From: DASQPR01 sp963724705
GTDB taxonomy: Bacteria; Actinomycetota; Actinomycetes; Mycobacteriales; Micromonosporaceae
DNA length: 64,000 bases
NCBI GenBank assembly: GCA_963724705.1
Contig: CAVRVS010000004.1
Span: 868,001 to 932,000, forward strand
Direction of reading: 5' to 3'
Shown here: one piece after another, positions 1-8,490 of the stretch
Numbering within the stretch: the first letter of the stretch is position 1
Layout of the letters: every line of letters begins with the position of its first letter
Translations under genes and position numbers: made by a program
The notes under the pieces: model-generated
Seen by the model: the letters and a program-made list of their open reading frames with translations, nothing else
What the model was told of the DNA's origin: nothing
Databases searched by the model: none

Positions 1-2298
1 CTGGGCGCCGCAGTCGCCAGCAACACGCCGCCGCCCGCCAATGCCGGCTTCGGCACCGCCAACCACCTCGTCAGCATTCCGGGTAACGATCCGCATCTCG
101 CGGCCGACATCGCCGCCATACAGCGGCACTTCGGCACGGCCGATGTCATCGAGAACGCCAACCTCGCGACGGGCCTGGCGCAGGGCGCGCAGTTGCGAGC
201 GCAAGACCCGGGCGGCGCGTACGGCGCACCGATGCTGGCTCTCGTGTCCGGCCGCTATCCGGGCGGCGCGAACGAAGTCGCCATGACCCCACAGCTGGCG
301 TCGACATTCGTCGTCCACGTCGGTGACCCATGGTCGAACGCGGGTCGCGAGCTGAGGGTCGTCGGAATTGTCGAGAACCCGCAGAGTCTGCTCGACAACT
401 TCGCACTCGTCGCGCCGGGGCAGGTCAGCGCGCCCGATCGGGTGACCGTGTTGTTCGACGCCACCGCCGCAAGCCTCGCGGGCTTCAGGTTCCCGGCCGG
501 CACGGCCCCGGTGACACCCGTGCACTCGGGTGGGATAGATCCGGCGGTCATCGTGTTCGCGATCGCGCTCATCGGCCTGATCTTCGTCGGGCTGGTTGCC
601 GTGGCCGGGTTCACTGTGTTGGCTCAGCGCAGGTTACGTTCGCTCGGCATGCTGTCCGCGCTCGGCGCGACCGACCGGAACGTACGGCTGGTCATGGTCA
701 CCAACGGTGCGCTCGTCGGCGTAGTCGGCGCGCTGATCGGCGCCGTCATCGGTCTCGCCGCGTGGATCGCGTACGCGCCGTCGCTGGCCACTCACGCCCA
801 CCATCGTGTCACCTGGACCAACGTGCCATGGTGGCTGGTCGCGAGCGCGATTGTTCTCGCCGTGGTCACGGCCACGGTGGCATCCCGCCGGCCGGCTCGC
901 ATCGTCGCCCACGTCCCTGTCATGGCTGCCCTGTCCGGTCGACCCCCCACCGCGAAGGCCGTGCACCGCTCGGCCGTCCCGGGCGTCATCGTCCTGGTCG
1001 TTGCCACGCTCATGCTCGCGTTCTCCGGCGGCTGGGGTGGAAACGGCGGCAAGGACACGCTGTTACAACTCGTCGGGCTCCTAGCCACCGCGGTTGGTCT
1101 GCTTCTGCTCGCGCCGCTGGCAGTCAGTCTGCTCGGCGTCGCCGCCCGCCGGGTGCCCGTCGCGAGCCGCATCGCGCTTCGCGATCTGGCCCGCTATCGT
1201 TCGCGCTCGGGCGCGGCGCTCGCCGCGACGAGTTTCGCCATCCTCATCGCCATGCTGGTCACGCTCATTACGACCGGCCGCTACGCCGATCCCGTCGACT
1301 ACTTCGGACCGAATCTCGCCGCCAACCAGGTCCTGGTCGCGGCGGCCGGGAACGGTCCGGACGGAACGGGCGCGAAGCCCGGTAAGCCGCCGACGGAAAC
1401 GCCCACCCCGCAACCAGGACAGGCCGAAGCGATCGCCGCATCGCTCAACAGCCACGACGTTCTGGCGTTGGAATCGACCGATGCGTTCCTGGCGCGGCAT
1501 ACGGCGACGGGCACCATCGGCGGTCCCGGCATCATCTACCTGGCCACACCGGCCGTCCTAGCGCACTACGGCATCGATCCGGCATCGATCGGCCCGACCA
1601 CGCTGCTCGTCACGTCGCGCCCGGCGCTGCAGGGCACGGCCGGACTTCAGTTGATCGGCGGCGGCCTCGGACCCGACTCACAAGCGCTGAATGATCCGCG
1701 GATTCAGACGTTCACCAGCCTGCCGACCGAAGCGTCGGCGCCGAACCTCCTGGTCACCGAGCGTGCGGTCGCCTCGCTCAAGATCCACGTCACGACGAAC
1801 GCTGCCTGGCTGATCCAAACGCCGCAGGCGCTCACGCCGATCCAGATCAATACCGCACGACAGCTGGCGGTCGCCGCCGGCATGACCATCGAAACCAGAA
1901 GCCAGGCGCCGTCGCTCGCCACCGTCCGCAACGACGCCACCGCGGCCGGCATCCTGCTGGTGCTAGGGATGCTGGCGATGACCATCGGCCTCATCCGTAG
2001 CGAGACGGCCGGCGAGCTCCGCACCCTCACCGCGACCGGTGCGAGCGGCCGCACCCGTCGCGCGATCACCGCAGCCACCGCGGGTGCGCTCGGCCTGCTC
2101 GGCGGCATCCTGGGTACGGCCGTCGCCTACCTCGCCACCGCGGCGTTCTTCCGAAGCGAACTCAGCGAACGCATGGCCCACCCGCCGACGTTGGACCTGA
2201 TCCTGATTCTCGTCGGCCTCCCGGTGCTCGCCACGGCTGGCGGTTGGTTGTTCGGGGGTCGCCAGCCATCGGCCATCGCTCGTCAACCCATCGAGTGA
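1..2298 (+). CDS. FtsX-family ABC transporter permease, 5' end cut by the window
   Basis: The frame is open from base 1 to a TGA at 2296-2298, so at least 765 residues are present and the true start lies to the left. Three hydrophobic segments near 540-900, further pairs near 970-1270, and a last group near 1930-2260 bracket a long soluble stretch (about 1300-1920). This is the layout of a MacB/LolC-type permease with two FtsX domains and a large extracytoplasmic loop. Such proteins work with an ATPase to export lipids or peptides, or to drive cell-envelope processes. No ATPase is in the window; it would be expected upstream. The 3' end overlaps the convergent PAP2 gene by 16 bases. The family call is firm; the substrate cannot be told. 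Confidence 0.85.
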   Translation: MGAAVASNTPPPANAGFGTANHLVSIPGNDPHLAADIAAIQRHFGTADVIENANLATGLAQGAQLRAQDPGGAYGAPMLALVSGRYPGGANEVAMTPQLASTFVVHVGDPWSNAGRELRVVGIVENPQSLLDNFALVAPGQVSAPDRVTVLFDATAASLAGFRFPAGTAPVTPVHSGGIDPAVIVFAIALIGLIFVGLVAVAGFTVLAQRRLRSLGMLSALGATDRNVRLVMVTNGALVGVVGALIGAVIGLAAWIAYAPSLATHAHHRVTWTNVPWWLVASAIVLAVVTATVASRRPARIVAHVPVMAALSGRPPTAKAVHRSAVPGVIVLVVATLMLAFSGGWGGNGGKDTLLQLVGLLATAVGLLLLAPLAVSLLGVAARRVPVASRIALRDLARYRSRSGAALAATSFAILIAMLVTLITTGRYADPVDYFGPNLAANQVLVAAAGNGPDGTGAKPGKPPTETPTPQPGQAEAIAASLNSHDVLALESTDAFLARHTATGTIGGPGIIYLATPAVLAHYGIDPASIGPTTLLVTSRPALQGTAGLQLIGGGLGPDSQALNDPRIQTFTSLPTEASAPNLLVTERAVASLKIHVTTNAAWLIQTPQALTPIQINTARQLAVAAGMTIETRSQAPSLATVRNDATAAGILLVLGMLAMTIGLIRSETAGELRTLTATGASGRTRRAITAATAGALGLLGGILGTAVAYLATAAFFRSELSERMAHPPTLDLILILVGLPVLATAGGWLFGGRQPSAIARQPIE

Positions 2299-3821
2299 TG
2301 AACCGTCTCCCGATCCGGCCGATCCAGCCGGGTCGGGAGCCGTCGCCGATCCCGGTGGCCCGTTGCGTCATCGCCCGACTTCGTCCGGTCGGCCGCGTGC
2401 GTCGGCCGGATCAACACGTACGTGGCGGTGAGCCACAGCGCCGCGAACAGGAGACTGCCGAGGATGTCGGTCGGGTGGTGCTCGCCGCGGTACATCCGCG
2501 ACACCGCGACTAGCACGGGCATCGCGATCGCCGGCACGAGCGACAGCCACCGCCACCAACCTCGCGCGGAGCCGAGGACGAGGATGGCGATCACGACGTA
2601 CAGGCAGCACGTCGCGGCCTCATGCCCGGACGGGTAAGCCGAGGTCGGCAGGTGCGAGTCAAGCTGCCGCACGTCCGGTCGCGGTCGCATGATCACGGCG
2701 GCCGCCAGCAGAAACGCCGCCAGTTCGCCGACCATGACGGTGGCGACGTACACGACCGGCCGCCATTGCCGGGTCACCGCCAGCGCAATGACGCAGGTCG
2801 CGATCGCGACGATCAGTATCGCCTGCGTGGCCCCGAGGATCGAGAACACCTGACTCCACGTCGTCCACGTGGGCGTCCGATGTGCGGCGAACCAGTGCGG
2901 GATGGTCTCGTCGCCCAGCAGGTTGCGATGGGCGCCGCCGCGGACGACGAGTTCGCCGACGCCGACCACCGCCCCGACGACCAGCACCCAGGCCACGGCG
3001 ACCGCGGCCGCGACCCCAACGGGATGGCGGCCGGTCGCGTCTGACGGCTCGGTCTCCGACGAATCGCTCGGTTGGACGTCCGTACGCGCCTCGGGTTCGA
3101 GTCCCTCTTTGATCGGCTGCGTGACCGGCCGCCCGGCGGCACGGCGGCTGAGCTCGAACGCGGCCGTGGTCAGGCCGAGCCAGGTCACCCCGAGCGCCCA
3201 GCCACCCAGGACGTCGCTGATGTAATGCACGCCGAGGAGGAGGCGACTGATCCCGATCGCGGCGACGAGCGCGATGACCAACTCCGTGACCCTGGTACGC
3301 CACCGACGCGGTACGCCCGGCAGGAAGACGAGCAATACCGCTCCGTAGCAGACGATCGAGCCGAGCGAGTGGCCACTGGGGAAGCTGTTGCCGCCGCCGT
3401 GGGCGATCGGATGGGCCACCACCGGCCGCAACCGTCCGACCAGCGACTTGAGGATGGGGTCGAGGGTGAGCGCGCCGGCCCCGGTGACCAGCAGATATCC
3501 GGCCAGCCGCCAGCGCCGCCGGATGGCCAGCAGCAGCGTGCAGGCCACGATGACCGTCCACAACACGCCGTCACTGCCGAGCCAGGTGATCCCCTTGACG
3601 ACGGCCACGATCGCCCGATGTCCGGCGATGGCGCTATTGAGATGTGCGGCGGCCCCGTGGTCGATCGACTCGAGCGGCGGCCATTGCAACCGTACGAGAA
3701 GAAGCAACACGGCGAACACGGTCGCCGCCGCGCCAACTCCGACGATCGGCGTTATCCGCCGACCGCCACGAAGCGGCCCGTGCGACACGCGGGGACGAGA
3801 CGACACCGGGGGACTGTCCAT
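2283..3821 (-). CDS. Membrane protein with two PAP2 phosphatase domains
   Basis: 512 residues, with about twelve hydrophobic segments in two halves. The first half has a full PAP2 active site: K125 with R132-P133, the PSGH motif at 148-151, and an SR-x5-H motif near 192-199. The second half has RPRP, PSGH and SR-x5-H motifs near residues 378-450, but the lysine that normally starts the first motif is missing. PAP2 enzymes remove phosphate from phosphatidic acid, undecaprenyl pyrophosphate or similar lipids on the outer face of the membrane. A charged linker (about residues 235-260) joins the halves. The start is the first ATG of the frame; no strong ribosome-binding site precedes it. Duplication with loss of one catalytic residue suggests that only the N-terminal site is active. 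Confidence 0.85.
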   Translation of the reverse strand: MDSPPVSSRPRVSHGPLRGGRRITPIVGVGAAATVFAVLLLLVRLQWPPLESIDHGAAAHLNSAIAGHRAIVAVVKGITWLGSDGVLWTVIVACTLLLAIRRRWRLAGYLLVTGAGALTLDPILKSLVGRLRPVVAHPIAHGGGNSFPSGHSLGSIVCYGAVLLVFLPGVPRRWRTRVTELVIALVAAIGISRLLLGVHYISDVLGGWALGVTWLGLTTAAFELSRRAAGRPVTQPIKEGLEPEARTDVQPSDSSETEPSDATGRHPVGVAAAVAVAWVLVVGAVVGVGELVVRGGAHRNLLGDETIPHWFAAHRTPTWTTWSQVFSILGATQAILIVAIATCVIALAVTRQWRPVVYVATVMVGELAAFLLAAAVIMRPRPDVRQLDSHLPTSAYPSGHEAATCCLYVVIAILVLGSARGWWRWLSLVPAIAMPVLVAVSRMYRGEHHPTDILGSLLFAALWLTATYVLIRPTHAADRTKSGDDATGHRDRRRLPTRLDRPDRETVHHSMG

Positions 3822-3929
3822 GCACCAGGATTCCCCCGAGGACGGCCGGGGAAACGAGAATCCCCGAATGATCGCGTGCCGGAGAGGATCCGGTGTTGGC
3901 TTTCCGCGGCCGTGCCGCGAATCGTTGGG

Positions 3930-5459
3930 TCAATGAGACACAGCGGCAAGCTCGGGTGCGCTCTGCTCGGCCGCACTCTCGATCTTCTTTCGCGGAAGGA
4001 GGAGGGCCGGCACGATGCAGGCGATGATGAGAATCAAACCGACCGTGTACGTATGACCGAACGCACTGGCGAGCGCGGACTGTCCTTGCGCCCGAACGGC
4101 CGGCGGGACCTGGCTGGCCGGGACGAGGCCCTGGGTCACCGCGCTGTACGCGGTCGCGGCCTTGCTGTTGAGCACCTGGTTGGTCAGGATCACCGACATC
4201 GTGGCCGTGCCGATGGAGCCGGCGGTCTGCTGGATGATGTTCATCATCGTGGAGCCCCGGGCGATCTGGCGATCACGCAGGCTGGCCAGGGCGGCCGACA
4301 TGATCGGCATCATCGTCATGCCCATTCCCATGCCCATGACGAACAACGCCGCGAGCAGCAGCACGTACGACGAGCCGGCGGTCACCTGGGTGAAGACGCC
4401 CATGCCGGCGGCGATCAGGACGATGCCGCCGAGGACCAGCTTGCCCGGCCCGATCTTGTCGGTCAGCCGTCCGGCGATCGGCATGGTGAGCATCGCGCCG
4501 AACCCTTGCGGCGCCAGCAGCAAGCCGGCGTTGAGAGTCGTCTCGCCGCGAACCTGCAGGAAGTAGCTCGGCAACAACAACATGGTGCCCATGAACGCGA
4601 CCGAGAACAGCGTCATGGTGATGACCGCGATCCTCAGGTTGCGGTTCCCGAACAGGCCGAGGTCGATCAGCGGGTGCGCCTTGCGCAGCGCGTGGAGCAC
4701 GAAGCTCAGCACGAGGACGAGGCCGATGATCGCCGGGATGAGCACCTTGGCCGCGACGACCGTATGGGCGCCGGGAATCGACGACACACCGTAGAGGAAC
4801 AGTGCCAGGCCGGGGGAGAGCAGCAGCATGCCGAGGAAGTCGAACGCCTCGGATGGCCGCGGCTTATCGGTCGGCAGGATGCGCAGCGCCGCGACGAACG
4901 CAACCGCGCCGATCGGTACGTTGATGAGGAAGATCCAGTGCCAACTGGCCGCTTGGATCAGCCAGCCGCCGAGGATCGGACCACCGATGGGGCCGAGCAG
5001 CATCGGCACGCCCAGCACGGCCATCACCCGTCCGACGCGATCGGGGCCGGCGGCCCGGGTCATGATGGTCATGCCCAATGGCATCAACATGCCGCCGCCC
5101 AGGCCCTGCAGCACTCGGAACCCGATCAGCGGGCCGATGCCCCACGCAACACTGCACAGCGCCGAACCGCCGGCGAAGAGTGCGATGGACGCGAGGTAGA
5201 GGCGCTTGGTCCCGAACCGGTCGGCCGCCCACCCGGTGACCGGAATGACCGTCGCCAGGGCCAGCGTGTATCCCGTCATCGTCCACGCGACCGTGGCGTA
5301 CGACGCGTGGAACACCCGCTGGAACGTCGGCAGCGCGACACTCACGACCGTGATGTCGAGGATCGCCATGATGGCGCCGAGCACGACCACTCCGGCGACC
5401 TTCAGGACTCCGCGATCCAGCTTGTCGGTTGCGGCGGCGGGTGCGGTGCTGACCGTCAT
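3930..5459 (-). CDS. DHA2-family (EmrB/QacA-type) multidrug exporter
   Basis: 509 residues with about fourteen predicted membrane segments, the DHA2 number for proton-driven drug export. Motif A is visible as GWAADRFGTKR (residues 76-86), and the antiporter motif C as GPIGGPILGGWL (156-167). The acidic residue of the first segment is present in the stretch LDITVVSVALP. The start at 5459 is chosen because GAGGAG lies a few bases upstream; an in-frame ATG at 5597 would add 46 non-homologous residues. It stands alone, 108 bases downstream of the PAP2 start on the same strand. No dedicated regulator is adjacent. Substrates are not predictable. Confidence 0.9.
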   Translation of the reverse strand: MTVSTAPAAATDKLDRGVLKVAGVVVLGAIMAILDITVVSVALPTFQRVFHASYATVAWTMTGYTLALATVIPVTGWAADRFGTKRLYLASIALFAGGSALCSVAWGIGPLIGFRVLQGLGGGMLMPLGMTIMTRAAGPDRVGRVMAVLGVPMLLGPIGGPILGGWLIQAASWHWIFLINVPIGAVAFVAALRILPTDKPRPSEAFDFLGMLLLSPGLALFLYGVSSIPGAHTVVAAKVLIPAIIGLVLVLSFVLHALRKAHPLIDLGLFGNRNLRIAVITMTLFSVAFMGTMLLLPSYFLQVRGETTLNAGLLLAPQGFGAMLTMPIAGRLTDKIGPGKLVLGGIVLIAAGMGVFTQVTAGSSYVLLLAALFVMGMGMGMTMMPIMSAALASLRDRQIARGSTMMNIIQQTAGSIGTATMSVILTNQVLNSKAATAYSAVTQGLVPASQVPPAVRAQGQSALASAFGHTYTVGLILIIACIVPALLLPRKKIESAAEQSAPELAAVSH

Positions 5460-5663
5460 GTGGTGACTCCTCAACGCGGGGGACGGGCGTTGTTCGTTCC
5501 ACTGAGGATACGACGTGGTCTGACACTCACGTTGAGTGGCCGCCGGAACACAGCCGGGCACAGTGAACGCGCGTGACGTGACGGCGACGGCGCACACGCC
5601 GGCCTATGCCGTACCCGTGCATGCACTTCCGGCGCGGCGAGTGACGCCGCGCCGGACCGTGCG

Positions 5664-7595
5664 CTACTGCTTTGGTTCGCCCGGCTGCAGGTGGGCGACC
5701 ATGAAATCGGCAATCGCCTCGTAGCAGCGGACCTTGTTGGCCGCCTTGGTGATGTCGTGACCCTCGTCCTCGAACACCAGGTAGTCGATCTGCTTGCCCT
5801 TGCCGCGCAGTTCCTCGACGAGTTCGTCCGAGTCCGCCTTCGTGACGCGCGGATCGTTGGCGCCCTGGATCACCATCATGGGGCAGGCCAGGTCACCGAG
5901 GTAGGTGCGCGGCGACCGGGCAATCATCTCGTCGCGGTCCCGGTCGGGGTGGCCGAGGAACAGGTGGAAATACGTCTGCCACGCCTCCGGCAGCCGCGTC
6001 ACCCATACCGGCAGGTCGTACGGGCCGAACATGTCGATCGCCGCCGACCAGAGTTCGGGATGGCGGCCGGCCAGCGTCAACGTCATGAAGCCGCCGTAGG
6101 AGCGACCCATGACACCGATCCGACCCGAGTCCAGCCGGGGATCCTGGCGCAGGTGCTCGACACCGGCGACGTGGTCCAGGCGGTCCTTTCCACCCCAGTC
6201 CCGGTCGACCTGGGCCATGTACTCCTGACCGTAGCCGGTGGAACCGCGTACGTTCGGGACGAAGACGGCGAAGCCTCGCAGCGTCAGGTACTGGATCAGC
6301 GGCATCGAGAACCACGTGAAGTCCGGCCGTTCCTGACCCTGGGGACCACCATGGATGTAGTACACGATCGGGCGCGGCCCGGCGTAGCCCAGTTGCGCCG
6401 CCGGAAGGTAGAGCCGGGCGGAGATCCGAAGGCCGTCGTGGCTCGTAAAGGACGCGTCCTCGCCCGATCCGAGCATGCCGGCGTCGAGGCCGATGACGCG
6501 GTTGCGCGTCACGAACGTGGCCGTGCGTACGCCGTCGTCGTCGACTGCGCCGAGCACGGCTAACTGCGACGGCGTGGCAGCGGACGAGTACGACGCCACG
6601 TAGCGATCGGTCTCCTCGTCGAAGTGCACGTGCTCGACGACGCCGTTTCCCAGCTCCCCGGCGCCGAAGAGCATCTCGTCGACGACCATCCGGCGCGCCG
6701 CCGGATCGAAGTGGGCGCCGTACCCGAACGACACCCCATCGACGTTGTACGTGAGCGAGTAGCGGCTGCCGGTCAGTTGATGGGCGCCGGTGAACTCGCC
6801 CCGTCCGTGGTGTCGCAGTCCGGCGATTTCTACCGGCGCGAGCCGTTCGGGTTCCGCCAGCGAGAGCCACGCAAGGCCGCCGAGATCGTCGAACGCGAAC
6901 GACTCCAGCAGCACCAGGTCATCGTCGATGAACCAGCCGTTGCCGAATCCCTCGCGTCGCTCGGGTTCGTCGCCGGAGCGCGCGTCGATGGGCGTACCGC
7001 GCAGCAACCGACGTACGCCGGTAGCCCGTTCCCACAGCCACAGGGTCGTGTCGCGGGGAAGGTATTCGTCGACGATCAGATAGCGGTCGCCGTCGGCGTC
7101 GCGGCCGACCGGCATGCCGACATACTTCGACGTGCCGAGCAGGCGCAGACCGAGATCCGGCTGGGTGAGGTCGAACTCGTACGCCTCGACGTCCGGTCGC
7201 TTACGCGGGTCGACGATGATGCGGCCGCGACCGTCGGGGTCGAGACGGACCAACATCACTTGCTGGCCGGCGAAGCGATCGCCGAACAATGGCTCCGGGT
7301 CGCCACCACCGATCGGCAACACGCACGGTTGCTGGTTTTCGTCGCCGTTCTTATCCAGCATGACGACGATCTTCCCGAGTTGCGGCAGCGCCACAAACGA
7401 CTCGCCGCTGACCAACTCCGGGGTCAGCAGCCCGATGTCGGCCGGCAGCAGTCGTTCCGGCACGCTGCCGCTCGCGTCCATGGCCCACAGGCTGAGCCGG
7501 CCGGACAGATCCGAGATGAAGTAGATGCGATCGCCGGCCAGCTGGGGAGCAAGAAACAGCGTGGCCGACAGCAGGTAATCGACTCGTGGTCTCAT
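5664..7595 (-). CDS. S9-family serine peptidase (prolyl oligopeptidase / acylaminoacyl peptidase type)
   Basis: 643 residues: an N-terminal beta-propeller-like part (about 1-380) and a C-terminal alpha/beta-hydrolase domain. The catalytic serine is S499 in GRSYGGF, the acid D581 in GANDPRV and the histidine H613 in EDEGHD; an oxyanion motif HGGPQGQ lies before them. There is no signal peptide, so it probably acts on peptides in the cytoplasm. The start ATG lies 42 bases from the TetR gene stop at 7638, so the two may be co-transcribed, with the regulator first. The length is normal for the family. The subfamily (dipeptidyl versus acylaminoacyl) is not settled. Confidence 0.9.
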   Translation of the reverse strand: MRPRVDYLLSATLFLAPQLAGDRIYFISDLSGRLSLWAMDASGSVPERLLPADIGLLTPELVSGESFVALPQLGKIVVMLDKNGDENQQPCVLPIGGGDPEPLFGDRFAGQQVMLVRLDPDGRGRIIVDPRKRPDVEAYEFDLTQPDLGLRLLGTSKYVGMPVGRDADGDRYLIVDEYLPRDTTLWLWERATGVRRLLRGTPIDARSGDEPERREGFGNGWFIDDDLVLLESFAFDDLGGLAWLSLAEPERLAPVEIAGLRHHGRGEFTGAHQLTGSRYSLTYNVDGVSFGYGAHFDPAARRMVVDEMLFGAGELGNGVVEHVHFDEETDRYVASYSSAATPSQLAVLGAVDDDGVRTATFVTRNRVIGLDAGMLGSGEDASFTSHDGLRISARLYLPAAQLGYAGPRPIVYYIHGGPQGQERPDFTWFSMPLIQYLTLRGFAVFVPNVRGSTGYGQEYMAQVDRDWGGKDRLDHVAGVEHLRQDPRLDSGRIGVMGRSYGGFMTLTLAGRHPELWSAAIDMFGPYDLPVWVTRLPEAWQTYFHLFLGHPDRDRDEMIARSPRTYLGDLACPMMVIQGANDPRVTKADSDELVEELRGKGKQIDYLVFEDEGHDITKAANKVRCYEAIADFMVAHLQPGEPKQ

Positions 7596-7637
7596 GGATC
7601 GACAATACCGACGCCTACCACCATCGGTCTGCCCCCG

Positions 7638-8417
7638 TCAATGGGTCGCGCCCGCTCCGGAAGGGACGGTCGTCCGTCTCGTCGACGCGCGCCGACGCGG
7701 CAGGCGCTTGGCGATCCCGTCAAGGAGGAAGTCGAGCCCGAGCTCGAATTGTTCGTCGACCGTGTCGGCGGTCGGCTCCGCCAGCCACGAGGTCAGCAAC
7801 GGAAGCCGGCCGTCGGCGGCGGCGAGTTCGCGTACCGACGCGATCGCCGCCATGAGTTCGTCGGGGCGATCGAGCCCGTGACGTTGATTGAACCGCGCCT
7901 CCTGCGCTTCCTGGAGTCCGCTGCCGAAGATGTGCCGATCGATCAGTGCGGCGAACGTCATCGCGGCGGGGATGGTCGCTCCCTGTCCGACCAGCACGGC
8001 CAGGATGAACTCGGTGCGGCGCATCGTGTTCGGCCCGATCGGCGGCCGAGTGTGGACCAGCCACGCGTACCAGGGATGGCTTTTGATCATTTCCCGCGTG
8101 CCGACGGCAACCGTTCTCAGGTCCCCTCGCCAATCGGATCCGGGCGCATCGGGAACCGGAACCATCCCGATCGCGGCGTCGAGCATGAGGTCAACCAGGC
8201 CGTCCTTGCTGTGTACGTACCGGTACAGCGCCATCGGGGTGTACGGGCCGAGCCGGCCGGCGACGGCCTTCATCGTGACCGCGTCCGGACCGTCGGCGTC
8301 CGCCACAGCGATCGCCGCGGCGACGATCTCGTCGCGGCCCAGTGCCCGCTGTCGGGCCGGCGGCGGCGGTTGCGTCCAGATCGGGGCCAGCTCGCGGGCG
8401 GACAAACGCTTTGGCAT
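7638..8417 (-). CDS. TetR-family transcriptional regulator
   Basis: 259 residues. The N-terminal helix-turn-helix spans about residues 30-75, with the recognition part near AGRLGPYTPMALYRYVHSK, followed by a helical ligand domain of the TetR C-terminal type. I choose the ATG at 8417; an upstream ATG at 8558 would translate through the operator region. A TATACT -10 element ends six bases before this ATG and no ribosome-binding site is present, so the mRNA is probably leaderless. It is divergent from the glycoside hydrolase gene, with shared operators between them, and upstream of the S9 peptidase. It likely represses itself and the hydrolase; the ligand is unknown. Confidence 0.88.
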   Translation of the reverse strand: MPKRLSARELAPIWTQPPPPARQRALGRDEIVAAAIAVADADGPDAVTMKAVAGRLGPYTPMALYRYVHSKDGLVDLMLDAAIGMVPVPDAPGSDWRGDLRTVAVGTREMIKSHPWYAWLVHTRPPIGPNTMRRTEFILAVLVGQGATIPAAMTFAALIDRHIFGSGLQEAQEARFNQRHGLDRPDELMAAIASVRELAAADGRLPLLTSWLAEPTADTVDEQFELGLDFLLDGIAKRLPRRRASTRRTTVPSGAGATH

Positions 8418-8490
8418 CGCTTGAGTATACGTCTTATACTTCGGATATACGTCGTAAACTCGGATGTCATTAATTCGGAGGAGCGTGATC
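8418..8490. promoter_or_regulatory. Divergent promoter with two TetR-type operator half-repeats
   Basis: An inverted repeat AGTATA-N5-TATACT lies at 8424-8440. A second copy, matching it at 13 of 17 positions, lies at 8444-8460, exactly 20 bases (two helical turns) away; both contain TATACGTC. On the minus strand the TATACT at 8429-8424 is also a good -10 element for the regulator gene, so bound repressor would block it. The ribosome-binding site CGGAGGAG (8476-8483) serves the hydrolase. Confidence 0.6.

Noticed and set aside
3092..3103. T-loop-like GGTTCGAGTCCC suggesting a tRNA
   Set aside because: It lies inside the PAP2 coding sequence and I find no matching acceptor, D or anticodon arms around it.
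3072..5576. Very long plus-strand open frame opposite the PAP2 and DHA2 genes
   Set aside because: Its product is Arg/Asp/His-rich, without hydrophobic or conserved motifs, and is explained by GC-rich codons on the other strand.
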